From positions 22,915,577 through 22,979,576 of the forward strand of contig NC_084462.1 of NCBI RefSeq assembly GCF_027409185.1: a stretch of 64,000 nt of DNA. Reading direction: 5' to 3'. The translations under genes were made by a program, and so were the position numbers. Under the pieces are notes generated by a model that made no database searches, was not told where the DNA came from, and saw only the letters and a program-made list of their open reading frames with translations. Below, in pieces: positions 1 to 11,561 of the stretch (position 1 is the first letter of the stretch; every line of letters starts with the position of its first letter). The DNA is from Cynocephalus volans. Taxonomy: Eukaryota; Chordata; Mammalia; Dermoptera; Cynocephalidae.

Positions 1-825
1 GGGATTCAGAGAGGGCAGGAGGAAGACCTCCGAGGGGCTTACACACCATCAGGGCAGAGGAATACGAGTGATGGGAACTGATGGGCCCTGGGAGTCTGAT
101 GCAGGTGAGAAATGCCAGATGCATCAGCAGGTCCAGATAGATGCTGTGGGTGCAGAACAGGAGCCACTGCTCCCAGTTGAATAGAAAAGAAGGCTCAGCT
201 CTATAGTCATGGGAGCACCAGGGACACAGGCCAGAGGCAGGAAGTACCAGCTGACCCAGTGCAGGGGGTGAGCAGGGGCTACATCGTGGAAGGCCAAGTT
301 GAGAGTTGAGACTTCGTGTTAGAGAGAAGATGAAAGAAGTGAGAGAGAGTCAGAGAGAGAGACAGATTGACAGAAAGATAGAAACAGAGAGTCACAGAGA
401 GCATGAGAGAGAGACAGACAGAAAGAAAGAGAGACGGAGAGAGGGAGGAATCAGTAAGGAAGAAAGGGAAGGGATCCCAAAGCTGTGCATTTCTCTGGGC
501 ACCTGGTGTATACACAACATACAGAACAGGTGCAAGCACTGGGGGCACGTAGATGCTGGGCAACACCACACTTTGTGTCTCCTGGGATTAAAGAGTCCTA
601 AGAATTGGCCCTAAGCGAGGATGGGTCTTCCTTGCTGACGCTAGGGATGCTGTATGGCAAGGAGCTCAGCCTGACAGTATCTGTGGAGAGGCACTGCACC
701 TGCAGAGCTGCTTTCCACCACAGTGGTGATGTGAGGTCAAGTGTGAGGCAGAGACCCCGAGCCCACACCTAGCCCCCTGGCAAAGCCCACCCTCCTAACA
801 CTCTTTGGTGTTGCTCATCACCCAG
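1..825. other. MYH16 intron, 5' edge of window
   Basis: No exon is visible before the acceptor at 825. The only structure is a GA-rich, low-complexity stretch at about 318-455 (GAGAGA, GACAGA and GAAAGA motifs) that creates meaningless open frames on both strands. The rest is unique-looking intronic sequence of the upstream myosin gene. Confidence 0.6.
318..455. repeat. GA-rich simple repeat
   Basis: Degenerate purine repeat of GAGA, GACA and GAAA words. It explains the arginine/glutamate-rich frame read on + and the serine/leucine-rich frame read on -. Neither has coding features. Confidence 0.8.
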
Positions 826-993
826 GTCAAGCCACTCCTGAATGTGGATTGGCAAGAGGAAGAAGTGAAGGCCAAGGAGGAGGAGCTGAGGAGTGACATG
901 GCCAAGACACAGGAGCTGGCAAACAAGGTCAAGGATCTGGAGAATACGGCTGCACTCAGCCAGGAGAACGATCTCACCACCCAGCTGCAGGCC
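826..993 (+). pseudogene. MYH16 rod exon a (56 codons, donor lost)
   Basis: Opens at cccag|GTC AAG CCA CTC CTG and reads VKPLLN...SQENDLTTQLQA without a stop, matching the start of the myosin S2 rod (KPLL...LQLQ.QA). Codon count is exactly 56 and ends at GCC. The following intron starts ATATGT where GTATGT is expected: the +1 base of the donor has changed from G to A, consistent with a CpG transition. This exon would not splice normally. Confidence 0.92.
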
Positions 994-1588
994 ATATGTT
1001 GGGTTCTCAGGTGGGAGGGCGGGGGGGGGGAGCCTTGGCAACTGCCCAGTCCCCCAGGGTAGCTTCAGCCATACCCAGGGAGGGAGGAAGGGTGAACTCT
1101 CCTGAGAAGCCATGTTGCTCCAGACCATGGGGAAATTCCCCAACTGCCTCTTTCCTTTCATTACAATGTCACCCTTGACACAACTACCAAAAAGTCTCCA
1201 TACAATTCTTATTTGCAGAAGGTTGGTCACACACAGCTACAGACCTTGACTGTGGGGATTGTCCAGGGATGGCGAAAACAAGACATGGTGGGAAGTGAGC
1301 CCCCCAGAGTTAGAGCCTGGCTCTGCCACGTGAACTCAGCAAATTGCTTGCTCTGAGCCTCCTTTTCCTCCCCTATCAAGGGAAACACAGCAGAGAAGAA
1401 CAAATGACATAGTCTCTGTAGGGTGTCTGACTAAATATCCCTGCATTGTGTGAACTCAGAGGTAGCCTAGCCCTTGACCAGCCCCCGGGACACATCTGTT
1501 TGGGGCCTTTCACCATCTTGGTGATGGTCTTTGGGTCCCTTGCAGGTGCCTGGACCCTGCCTTTGACCACAGCTCTTCCTTCCAACAG

Positions 1589-1813
1589 GAGCAAGAGAAC
1601 CAGACGGATGCAGAGGAGCGCCTGACCCAAATGATGAAGACAAAGATGGAGCTGGAGAGCCAGATCTCAGACATGCGGACGAGGCTAGAAGAGGATGAGG
1701 GCACTTTGGCCTCACTGAGCGCCTCTAAGCACAAGCTGGAGGGGGAGCTGAGTGACCCAAAGCGGGACCTGGAGGGCCTGGAAACCATGCTGGCTGGGAC
1801 AGAGAAGGAGAAG
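1589..1813 (+). pseudogene. MYH16 rod exon b (75 codons)
   Basis: Acceptor ccaacag|GAG CAA GAG. Reads EQENQTDAEERLTQ to EGLETMLAGTEKEK, homologous to the EQDNLADAEERC...LAKVEKEK segment. The frame is open. The intron begins TAGGCA directly after the expected last AAG codon, so one G at the junction appears deleted; a GT is available only by taking the last G of the exon, which would shift the frame by one base. Confidence 0.92.
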
Positions 1814-2688
1814 TAGGCAAGGAGCTGCCTGGACCCTAGCACACTCCTCTCAGGCCAGGGCACCACCAGCCAGCTCACCTGCAGGTGCCATACCTGGAGC
1901 CCTCAAAGAAGCAGTGCCCAGTGCCCAAGCCACTGGCCACATGAGGCTATTTTAACATCAATTAACTCAAGACAACTTAAAACGCAGTTCCTCAGTTGTA
2001 CTAGCCACATTCCAAGTGCTTGACAGCCACATGTATTAGATGCTATGGTATTGGACAGGACAGACAGAGCATATGTCCATCATTGCAGAAAGTTCTGCTA
2101 TACAGAGCAGCTGGCTATAGGGACTGAGAACTGTTCCCATCACGGTGAAGGGGTCACCTTTAGATGTTGTGTTTCTACCCAAACAAGCAGTTGCTGCCCT
2201 CCAAGCAGCTCCCTGGGAAGTCCCTCGCTCCTGATACCATCTGGCTGGCCTTTGGCTTTGTGGCCCTCTTCCTGCCCTCAGGGTGGGCAGGGTTCATGAG
2301 CAGAGTCAGGTGGACTCTGCCTAAATTGTGCTTCTCTAACTTGGACATGCACACAAACCACTGGGGACTCCAACACAGTACAGATTCTGGGTTGGCAGGT
2401 CTGGTGGGGCCCGAGGGTCTGTGTTTCTAGCACAGTCCCCAGGCAATGCCACTGCTGACATCTGAGGAGCAGTCTTTGAGTAGCACAGGCCTGAATTGGT
2501 GGTTCTCATTTCTCCCCTCCACCCCTAAGATTCTGACTTGGTTGGTCTGGGGATGTGCTCTGGGCCTTGGCATTTCTCAAGTTCCCATGTGACTCTAAGG
2601 TGCAGCCAAACTGAGAACCCCTGCCTCTCCTCTCATGGAGGCTGTTTCCAGCCTTGAGGACCCAGCTCTCTCCCGCCCTGGTTTCCAG

Positions 2689-2790
2689 GCCCTGGATCAC
2701 AAGGTCTGCACCCTCACTGGGGACCTCTCACTCCACAAAGACTCTTGCTAAACACCAGAAGGAGAAGAGGCTCTGGAAGAACTGTACCAG
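2689..2790 (+). pseudogene. MYH16 rod exon c with TAA from paired indels
   Basis: Acceptor tttccag, donor CAG|gtgggt. Reads ALDHKVCTLTGD...LHKD, meets TAA at 2749, and ends ALEELYQ. Between them the homologous LAKHQKEK is in another frame, so a +1 near 2744 and a -1 near 2770 compensate each other. Total length is still 34 codons. Confidence 0.88.
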
Positions 2791-3765
2791 GTGGGTTGCC
2801 CTGTGGCTCCCCTTGGCAGAGTGGATGGAGCTCAGTACAATACACTTGGCATGTGGAGGCTAGAGACCCACGTTCAAATACTGGCTTTGCCACCCCTCAG
2901 CTGGGGGCCTCAGGGAAATGGAGGAATCACACTAAATAGCAATTCTCTCAGGTGAGATGGGTATGGTCACATCTTGCTGCCTTCCTTCCAGATTCATTAT
3001 AGTAGGGTGACCATATAACTTATCATCCAAACTAGGACAGTTTTGAGAGTAAAAGGGGAGCTCCTCATAATTATGACTTGGGTTGGTCCCAGGCACACTG
3101 GAGGTATGGTCACCAGAGCTGTAACAATGAAGTGGTATGTGTGGTAGTGCCCCATGAGCTCTAAAGCCCCAATGAACCCTGAAACAGCATGGCAGCAACA
3201 GGCCACAAGCTCTTGAGGTCATGGGGCACTACCATACACCTACTTTCCCAGTGCTGCTGTTACAGGCTCAGCCTCCTAAATGCAGAGCCAGCTCTGGCCA
3301 GCCACCAGTGCTGACCAGCATAGGGCACCTCTGGAGACACAGGTGCAAAGTGGTTTTACTTACGTGAATGCCTGGGTGGAACATCAGGCACGTGGACTAC
3401 AAAATTATTCTTCATGGTACCAGATTGTCCAGAGCAAGATGGGACATCCAGCATCCCTGGAATCACCTGTTAAATGTCAGTTGTGCCTCCAATCATTGTC
3501 ACACCAGAAGCACCCCACAGATTTCCAGTATGCTCCCCAGACAGCCAAACCCTCCGATTGACCCTGAGGGCCCACCTGCAGCTAATGAGTGCTCAGGTTT
3601 GCCCTGGCTTCACCTGGCACCCAGGAGCAGGTGCTCAAGAGCTGTTCACTAAAGCCTCCCTAAAGCCCAGGGGCCGTGAAGTTCAGAAGTGATGACCGAG
3701 AACCAGGTCTGTCCACCTACTCCTTCTGTACTTCATGGGACACACGTGTATATCTTTCCTTCCAG

Positions 3766-3852
3766 AAAACCCTGGACAACCTGCAAGCTAAGGAGGACAA
3801 GGTGAACCACCTGACCAAGAACAACAGCAAGCCTAGAACCCAGTTCCACGAG
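3766..3852 (+). pseudogene. MYH16 rod exon d (29 codons)
   Basis: Acceptor ccttccag|AAAACC, donor GAG|gtaaca. Reads KTLDNLQAKEDKVNHLTKNN to QFHE, matching QALDDLQAEEDKVNTLTK. No lesion. In other sarcomeric myosins the previous exon and this one are, as I recall, one exon, so an intron separates them here. Confidence 0.93.
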
Positions 3853-4072
3853 GTAACATCCAGTTGCTGGGGCTGTTTCTACCACTTGAGGGCCAAAGTC
3901 CATCCCGGGGCACAGGGTCCTCAGATAAGTTTTGGGAACTAAACACACATCCCCTGGGGCATAAGGGACTCTCTGATGCCACACCTAAGGGACCAGGCCC
4001 AGCCTGGATCCTTCTTGCATTCTGGCCTAAGACTCCCCTTCTCTACCTTCTCTTGCTTTCTTGTCTTCATAG

Positions 4073-4218
4073 CTGGAGGATAACTGGGAGCAGGAAAAGA
4101 AAATCTGGGCAGAGGTGGAAAAGGCTCATTGGAAAGCAGAGAGTGACTTGAAGATGACCATCGACAACCTCAATGAGATGGAGTGTTCCAAGCTAGATCT
4201 GGAGGAGGTGGTGAAAAA
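4073..4218 (+). pseudogene. MYH16 rod exon e (146 nt)
   Basis: Acceptor cttcatag|CTGGAG, donor AAAAA|gtatgc in phase 2. Reads LEDNWEQEKKIWAEVEKAHW to LEEVVKK, matching LEGSLEQEKKVR...LEEKLKK. The frame is intact. Confidence 0.94.
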
Positions 4219-5034
4219 GTATGCCTGTGTGGTCATTCATTTCATCTGTCACAATGTTAGTAATAGCCAGAGCTTCCTGGGTGGTGCCAGGTGCCAGGCA
4301 CTGTGCTGAGGGATTTACATACTTAATGCATGTCTCAGGCACCTGCTATATGCCAGGCACTGTGCCCAGCACAGAGAATACACAGAGGAGTAGGTACTGC
4401 CTTGTCCACAGGGAGCTCCCAGCATTACACAGTACGTATTGGGCCCTGAAAAGGAGACTAGTACCACCCCAGGAACACTGAGGACTAAGCAGGCCAGGGA
4501 GCCTACATAGAAACCTATGAATTGGGCAGTTCTCAAGGATAACAAGGAGTTCAGGGGGTATTTTATCACTATCACACTGGCAATAACATGGAGGACAGGT
4601 GGAGTGGAGAGCAACCAGAAGCAGGAAGACAACTGTGAGGCTACTGCAATGGTCCAGGCAAGAACCTGGGCTAAGAAAGTGGCCAAGAGGGTGGAGATAA
4701 GGAGTCAGAGAAGGAAAGCCTTTTGGATGTAGAAACTGGACAATGCATCTTGGAAGTGTGTTTGACCAAGGCAGTTTTAAAGCACCACAGACTGTCGTGA
4801 GGGGCATGTGCAGCTAAATCTCTATCTTGGCACATTTCTTCTGAGGCACACCAAGAAAGTGTGTGTGACCCTGCCCATCCCCCTCATCTACTTGATATCT
4901 GGCATCCTAGTTTTCACATGTGGCTCCTTGAATGTGGAACTCACACATCAAAGGAGACAGAGCCTTTTGTGGAAAGTTTTTAGAAGAAAGTTTTCCATAA
5001 AAAGGCAAAGCATCAATGCAATTCTGCAGCCCTT

Positions 5035-5172
5035 AGAATGTAAGCTGCACCAGAGCAGTGATTTCTGTCCCATTTGTTCATTAATGTGTCCCCAGAACTC
5101 AAATCATGTCTGATACACAGTAGGTGCTCAATAAACATGTGCCACATTAATAAACGTGTGAAGGAATGAATG
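5035..5172 (+). mobile_element. L2/MIR-type 3' end relic
   Basis: Contains the familiar L2 tail elements in order: GTAAGCTGCACCAGAGCAG, then CACAGTAGGTGCTCAATAAA, then GAATGAATGAGTG. Ancient and degraded, sense strand, inside a MYH16 intron. Confidence 0.7.
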
Positions 5173-5389
5173 AGTGTGTGAATGATAAAATCCTGTGGAG
5201 CCGATTCTGGGGTCTGGCTCCTCCACAGGGTGAGACCTTCTGGGCTGTCACCCCAGAAGGCCAGGGCTAGGAGATGAGTGTGTTTCAGCAGGTTCAAGCC
5301 CTCTTCTGGCAGCCCAGGCTCCATTCCCTTGCCAGCTTGCTGGTCTACCTTCACAGCCTTTCTTCAGGAGATCAAACCTTCCCTTGCAG

Positions 5390-5480
5390 GAGGGATATGG
5401 AAATAAATTCTATCAACTCTAAACATGAGGACAAGCAGCCTCTGAATTCTACACTGCAGGGGAAACTAAAGGAACACCAG
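5390..5480 (+). pseudogene. MYH16 rod exon f (91 nt)
   Basis: Acceptor cccttgcag, donor CAG|gtatgt. The split AA|G codon gives K, then RDMEINSINSKHEDKQ...LQGKLKEHQ, homologous to KEFDINQQNSKIEDEQ...LQKKLKENQ. The frame is intact. Confidence 0.93.
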
Positions 5481-5928
5481 GTATGTCCAGGACTGAGAAG
5501 CCTGAACTCTCCTTTTGAAATGCACTTCTCTGCATTCTTCATTCACATCTGCTAATTGGCTGCTGATATTTCCTGAGGAGCAAGACTGCCACTGAGTCCT
5601 TGGAGAGCAACCCATGTTCACCTTACTCAGTTAAATCCAAAGTTCTTACAATGGTTACAAGGCCTTCCACGATCTAACCTCTCTGACCTCATACCCACCG
5701 TCCCTCCCACTGCTCTGTCCGGTCATGCTGGGTCTCACATATGCCAGGCTCCTTCCTGCCTCAGGGCCTTTGCACATGTTCTCTGTGCCCTGCTTCCTTC
5801 TGCTTTTGACAGTGGCCATCATATGCTCTCTTTCCTATTTTCCATTCTAAGAGGCCAAGTGGGTAACTTTCTAACTTTTTGTGGGAGTGATGAATCTTCC
5901 CTTTATTTGTCTTCTGTGCTTCTGCTAG

Positions 5929-5985
5929 GCCTGAATTGAAGAGCTGGAGGAAAAGCTGGAAGCTGGGAGGGCAATGAGAGCCAAG
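5929..5985 (+). pseudogene. MYH16 rod exon g (19 codons, TGA)
   Basis: Acceptor tctgctag|GCC TGA ATT GAA GAG. Homologous to ARIEELEEELEAERTARAK, with the conserved Arg codon replaced by TGA at 5932-5934, the expected CGA to TGA CpG transition. The donor AAG|gtaaag is intact. Confidence 0.94.
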
Positions 5986-6652
5986 GTAAAGAAATATTTT
6001 TACCCCTTCTTGAGTCAAAGGCTCTAATACCAGCCACATGTCCAACCATAAGTAGAAATTCCCACTCAGGAAACCAATAGAGAGAACAGGTGTCCAGTTA
6101 AAAAGCCTAGTTGTTTCTTGAGCACCTCCTGTGTGCCAGGCACTGTCCTATATGTCCACATTAATTATGAGGTGAAACACAAAGATGCTATATGTGGTTT
6201 GAAGCCAGTGGAGAAGAGGCTAGTTCTGCCTGGGGCAGGTGAAGGCTGACACAGGGAGGAATTTCTAGGCATAGGAAATAAAATAGCGACAACCTTCACA
6301 GATGCAAAGGTGTAAAAGGAGAAAGCATGTGTTGGGAAGATCAAAGAGTAGAGGGAGACTTGAGGGTGGAGATCCTCTAGGGGTTGAAGCCAGAAAGCTG
6401 GTGGGACAAAAATCACAATGCACCAAAACTCCAAATTCAGCCAAATTGTGCTGGGGGGTAGAATGGGTACTAACACCCACCCAGTGTGGGGAGGACAGAG
6501 TGCCCTTCACTGAGCATGGCAGACACAGCATGAGGCTCACCAAGTGCAGGCCCCCAGCCTCTCAGACATGATGTGGTCGTCACACAGCATTCTTTAGTAG
6601 AGAAAGAGGAGCTCTGGATAGCTCCCATCAATATCATTAAATCTCATCCCAG

Positions 6653-6739
6653 GTGGAGAAACAATGCAGTGACCTGTCCTGGGACCTCAAAAACCTCAGT
6701 GACAGGCTGGAGGAGGCTGGTGGAACCATGTCTGCTCAG
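6653..6739 (+). pseudogene. MYH16 rod exon h (29 codons)
   Basis: Acceptor catcccag|GTGGAG. Reads VEKQCSDLSWDLKNLSDRLEEAGG to SAQ, matching [27 protein letters not shown]. The frame is intact; donor CAG|gtaccc is weak but legal. Confidence 0.93.
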
Positions 6740-6876
6740 GTACCCATCCCCAGGGGATCCAGGAACCCCCAGGTGCAGGTAGAAAAAATACTGGATGGTG
6801 AACAGTGGAATAAAGACTAGTTAGAACTGGATGAGTTCCTGGGGCTAACTTGAGAATAAACTTACTACTACTAGTA

Positions 6877-6985
6877 GGGCTGGCTGGTTAGCTCAGTTGG
6901 TTAGGGTGTGGTACTGATAACTCCAAGGTCAAGAGTTCAGATCCCTGTACAGGCCAGCCACCAAATAAATAAATAAAAATAATAC
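6877..6985 (+). mobile_element. tRNA-Ile-like SINE monomer
   Basis: Begins GGGCTGGCTGGTTAGCTCAG (A box), has GTTCAGATCCCTGTA (B box) and closes CCAGCC with an (AAAT)n tail. The tRNA cloverleaf can be read along its length with no long extra body. Confidence 0.88.
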
Positions 6986-7620
6986 TAAGAGTAGGCATAA
7001 GAGGAGGTGGTTCAGTCCAGTTTCTGCTGGGGCTCCTTAGTTCAGTAGTATTCATGGAAGCAGAATACAAACTGGATGCAGAGGGCAGGTGTTTTAAAAT
7101 ATAACTTATTAGTAGAAAATGTGAGTAAGATCAACACACCAGGAGACATGGCCATTGAAGAGATAGCTTGTCACTACAGTTCCCAAGAGGAGAGGGTACA
7201 GCATGTCATGTAGGGCCACATAGAGAAGTACCTCAGTTGGTCAGGAGGCAGAGGGAGAAGGGGAAAAATGTAAGCAAGAGCCTTTATTGTGGTTTCTGTG
7301 GGAAGGAACAGGCAAGGCAGGGTAAGCAGACTTAGAATTGGCCAGTGTGAATGATTTCAGTGGGCTCTGAGGTATATGAGCTGTCTCTAGTTATCTGGTA
7401 CCTGGTCCTGGGGTGATTAGGGCAGGGGGATAGTAGCTGGAATTCAAGAACCCCATGGAGGAGGTGGCTGGGGTATGGGCTCTCGATTGGTGGGTTTGCA
7501 TTGGAATAGTGCTCTCAAGGGCCAGCTGTTTGCTCTCTCTAGGAATTAGCTAATCCTGGGAGTGCAGTCCCTCCAGCATAAGCAAGGTGCCAGGTATAAA
7601 AGCATCAGAATACAGAAAAT

Positions 7621-7737
7621 AGACTGGCCGGTTAGCTCAGTTGGTAGAGTGTGGGGCTCCCAAAACTAAGGTCAAGGGTTCAGATTCCCATATCAGCCAG
7701 CTGCCAAAAAAAAAAAAAAGAGAGAGAGAGAGAGAGA
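7621..7737 (+). mobile_element. tRNA-Ile-like SINE monomer with A and GA tail
   Basis: ACTGGCCGGTTAGCTCAG start, GTTCAGATTCCCATATC B-box region, AGCCAGCTGCC end, then A14 and a (GA)n run. The flanks share ATACAGAAAATA, a plausible 12-bp target-site duplication. Confidence 0.88.
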
Positions 7738-8700
7738 ATACAGAAAATAAAAGACATGGTTAATACAGTGTGGTAACCCCACTACACTACAGTCTAAGGG
7801 CATGCCGCTGGGAGGCAAGTAGGGGCTGAAATCTAAGCCACACTTCCTGGTGTAGGGCTGTGTCCTCCACTAATTCGCATGAAGGCATTGCGGGAACTAG
7901 TGGAAGTCACATGACCCTCTGCATCTAATTTTATGTAGTCAGCTCTCCTACAAAGGCAGATCCTCAGTCATATCTGAAAGCAGGATGGGAGTTTTCCTAT
8001 CACTGGAAGGCTGAGCATCCTTTACGTGTTGCTTGTTCCCTGGACTCCATGTCCACTTCCTCACCATCCCAGCCACAGTCCACTCATTGGGGGTGTGTGC
8101 CCAGAACTGAAACTGATGCCCAGATGTGGTCAGAATCCCAGTAGGAAATAAAATCATCCTAAATGGTTTGAATAATGAGACATTAGCAGTGTAGAGAGGG
8201 TGAAGACAGCAACAGGGGACTGAGGCACCAGAGACTGGCAACAGGGCGGGTATTGCTACTCCGGGGCCAAAGGGACAGGAAGATGTAGGGTTATGAGGCC
8301 ATGACAGCAGTAGCCAGGGAGGAGGGGCTGCCTGGCAGAAGCTGGAGTTGTGGAGGGACCTGGCCACTGTCAAGATGCTGGAGGAAGAAAGCACAGGAGA
8401 AAAACCCAACTACCTTCTTCTCTCACCCTCTGATGATGCCCCCTCTGGCCAAGCCCAACAGGGAACCAGAGGGTAGGGGGGCCCAAGAGAGGCAGCCCTC
8501 AGGGTTACCCTCACAGGGCACCATGCAGGGCAGGGCAGGGTGAAGAACGGACTGGGTTGGGGAGACAAGCAGGAATAACCAGTGCTCGCAAGTGGCTGGA
8601 ACATTGGCCGAGATCAGAGACTCTCAAACTCTGGGGCACATGGATCATTGGGATCTCATTAAAATGCAGATTCTAGTTCAGTGGGTCTGGGGCAAAGACT

Positions 8701-8757
8701 GAGACTCTGCATTTTTTTTTTAATCCCCAAACATATGACAGGCAGAGACTCTGCATT
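8701..8757. repeat. 14-bp direct repeat around a 29-bp insert
   Basis: GAGACTCTGCATTT at 8701-8714 recurs at 8744-8757. Between them is a T-run followed by about 20 unique bases. It looks like a target-site duplication around a very short 5'-truncated retrotransposition product in minus orientation. Confidence 0.6.
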
Positions 8758-8872
8758 TCTGATGAGCACCCAGTGATGCTGATATCCTTGGCCTGTGGTC
8801 TGCACTTGGAATAGAGAGGATCTAGAAGTTACATAGGGTGAAGGAGAGAAATAAACAAGAGTTGCTATCTGT

Positions 8873-9307
8873 TAGTCTCCTAGAGCTGCTGTAACAAATT
8901 ACCAAAAACAATAGACCTGTACTCTTTCACAGTTAGGAGGCTGGAAGTCTGAAATCAAGCTGTGGGCAGTATTGGTTCCTTCTGGAGACTGAGGAAGAAT
9001 CCATTCCATACCGCTTTCCTAGCTGCTAGAGGTTGCCAACAATCCTTGGTGCTCCTTGGCTTGTAGATGCATCATTCCAGTCTCTGCCGCCATCTTCACA
9101 CAGCCTCCCTGTGTGTCTCTCTGGGTTCAAATTTCCCTCTTCTTATAAGGACACAAGTCACTAGATTAGGGCCCACACTAATCCAGTATAACATCTTAAC
9201 TTGATTACATCTACAAATACCTTATGTCCCAATAAGCTCACATTCACTGGTACCCAGGGTCAGGATTCGAATATATCCTTTTGGAAGACACAATTCAACA
9301 TACAACA
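8873..9307 (+). mobile_element. Old mammalian LTR-like interspersed repeat
   Basis: Starts near TTAGTCTCCTAGAGCTGCTG (TAACAAATTACC follows), contains TTATAAGGACAC and GGGCCCACACTAATCC and ends near ACACAATTCAACATACAACA. These are landmarks of a very common mammalian dispersed repeat with TG...CA-like ends. I cannot name the family with certainty. Confidence 0.6.
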
Positions 9308-9494
9308 CTATCTAAACAAATCCTATGGGCAACCCATCCAGAGGCTGAAGGTTGACATTTCAATCAGGACATTCTTTTAGTGGATGGAGGAGTATTAAGG
9401 GACCATTGAGCAGGTGTCCTGAGCATGACAGTATCCACCCCAAGGAGGCTGGTGCTGGCCAGTTCTGCTAAGCTCTGCTTCTCCTCTTCCCCAA

Positions 9495-9738
9495 ATCAAG
9501 CAGAATCGCAAGCAGGAGGCCGAGCTGCTGAAACCAGTGAGAGCTGGAGGCTGCCACCCTGCAGAGCGAGGCAACAGCCTCCATGCTGCACAAGAAGGCA
9601 CACAGACTCCATGGCCAAGCTGAGGAGCATGTAGAGAACCTGTAGAGGGTCAAGTCCAGGCTAGAGAAGGACAAGCAGGTCACGAAAGCCGAGAATGACG
9701 TCCTCGATGCCAGCTTGGAGATGGTGCAGAAGTCCAAG
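9495..9738 (+). pseudogene. MYH16 rod exon i (acceptor lost, frameshift, TAG)
   Basis: Reads IKQNRKQEAELLK, then after a 2-nt loss near 9532 continues ELEAATLQSEATASMLHKK...EHVENL, TAG at 9643-9645, RVKSRLEKDK to MVQKSK|gtgagg. Homologous to IEMNKKREAEFQK...LQRVKQKLEKEK. Exactly where the exon should start the acceptor reads ccccAA instead of ccccAG (9493-9494). The length of 244 is two short of a multiple of three, agreeing with the deletion. Confidence 0.9.
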
Positions 9739-9867
9739 GTGAGGGACGTGCTCCAGCATCTGGCTTTTCACAAATATTCCCTGGACCCTCAGCAGACCCA
9801 AGGGATGTCCCCGATGTTGTGGAGATGAATCCATCACAGACCCCACCAGCTGGGTGTATAACCTCAG

Positions 9868-10012
9868 CCAAGTTACATAACCTTATTATGCTTTGGTTTC
9901 CTTATCTGTAAAATGGGGATGATAATAATTGCTACCTCATAGCACTATTGTGAGGGCTACAATAGTCCCCAGTACATATGAAATGCTCAATAAATGTGCT
10001 ATTATCATTACA
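9868..10012 (+). mobile_element. MIR relic
   Basis: Core words in MIR order: CAAGTTACATAACC, TTTCCTTATCTGTAAAATGG, ATAATAATTGCTACCTCATAG, then GAAATGCTCAATAAATG. Confidence 0.8.
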
Positions 10013-10645
10013 TTAGCATAACTATGTCCTCAAGGAGTTAGAGACTTGTACGAGTGATAAGACAAAGGCATATATTGCCACGATTCAAAGAAAAAGTGAT
10101 CCATTCAAGAAAGAAAATGAAGTAAGCCATTCAACATGTATTTATTGAGCACCTTCTTCAGGAAGAACCCTCTTGTGACAACAAGGAAAGGGGGACCACA
10201 GACGAGCCAAGATGATACCTCGGGGGTCCCCTTCTCAGCCAACTATACTGTCTCCAGACTTCAGACATTCACAAGGCATCTTTATAGTTCCTGTTTTATC
10301 GGCAGACTGCTGAGCTAATGCTAATATTTTCCCTTAAATCAACCCACTACATTTCCTTACAGAGCGTGGTCTGCAGCAGTCCAGAGAAGCTACAAAAGGG
10401 AGACGGGCCAGGGAGTGAGGGGCCGTGTGCCCACCCAAAGGCTCTGCAGTTTATGTTGATAGTTAATGGTGATGCATTTGGGGTTTCTGAGACAGGGACA
10501 TTCTAGAAGGAGTAGGCAGGTATCTTGGGAGGCCACACAGGAAGAACAGACATGAAGCAGGACAAAAGTCCAGGGAGACACAGGGAGGACTTGGCCTAGG
10601 CATCTCCCCCTGCCCCTACCCACTGAGTTCATTTTTCCTGAGCAG

Positions 10646-10763
10646 ATGAATGCCAAGGCCCACATCAGGAGGCTGGAAGATAACTTATCAGAAGCCAATG
10701 CCAAGGTGGCAGAGCTGGAATGAAACCAGGCAGAAATCAACGCCATTAGGACCTGCCTCCAAG
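10646..10763 (+). pseudogene. MYH16 rod exon j (TGA)
   Basis: Acceptor ctgagcag|ATGAAT, donor CAA G|gtgagc. Reads MNAKAHIRRLEDNLSEANAK, VAELE, TGA at 10721-10723, NQAEINAIRTCLQ. The stop replaces an Arg-type position and is a likely CGA to TGA. The exon-intron boundary lies about three codons earlier than I recall for other sarcomeric myosins. Confidence 0.92.
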
Positions 10764-11561
10764 GTGAGCTCGCTCCTCCCTGCAGCTTCCTAAGGAGTAA
10801 TGCATGGGAAGAAACGGGGTTCCTCAAGGGAACAGGAAGAATAGCAGCTAGGTCCTCTCCCCAGAGCTTTCTTGGCCTTGGAAAACTCACATCCAACCAC
10901 CTTATGGTGAGACAAGGAGATTTTATTACACTTGCTGAGTATTCCAAGTAACAAAGGTCTTTACAATGTAAAACAGGAAGCACTATTCAAAGCATCTTCA
11001 TACCGGTTCTCTTACCTGCCCTGTGAGATCAGCAGAAGGGGCATTCATACAGACAAAATATAATCTTCAAACATTTTAAAACATGACCCACATACTAATA
11101 TAAAGTGAACATGTAAGGGAACCATAAAAAATGGTAAAGCTGCCTTCAAAGAGTATTTGAGGGGCAGAGATTTATGTAGTCAGCTGGGAAAAGAATGCTA
11201 AAATAAGTTTGCTAAGTTAGGTGCTAAACTGATTAATGTCCTACAGGACAGTAATACTGTAGCCTCTGGAGTTAGTTTAGTTTTCTTTTCCCTACAAGAT
11301 GAAATCCTTTGCATCTCTATGACAAAAATAATTAGCAACTTATCAGCATACAAGTTAATGTCTAACTTTGCAGAAGCTGGGCTCTTATCAGGGGCCAACA
11401 GTAAGTCAAACAAAGGTATATTTGTTTGACTATACCTTAGAAAACTAAGTACTCCATAGAGGGCCTGTTAGACAATGCTCCAGTGTGACATCCAGAGAAT
11501 GTGCACACATCCTTTGGCCTTATTTCCTGCATTCTGAATACTTTTAAAAATCAATATCCTT

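Noticed and set aside
306-614. Arg/Glu-rich 102-aa frame
   Set aside because: Product of a GA-rich simple repeat.
6877-6962. Functional tRNA-Ile gene
   Set aside because: Base changes in stems and loops, an A-rich tail and many dispersed copies show SINEs rather than a tRNA gene. The same holds for 33965 and 51861.
10390-10983. 197-aa minus-strand frame
   Set aside because: It lies antisense over a MYH16 rod exon; alpha-helical coiled-coil exons often leave stop-free antisense frames. No domain, no start context.
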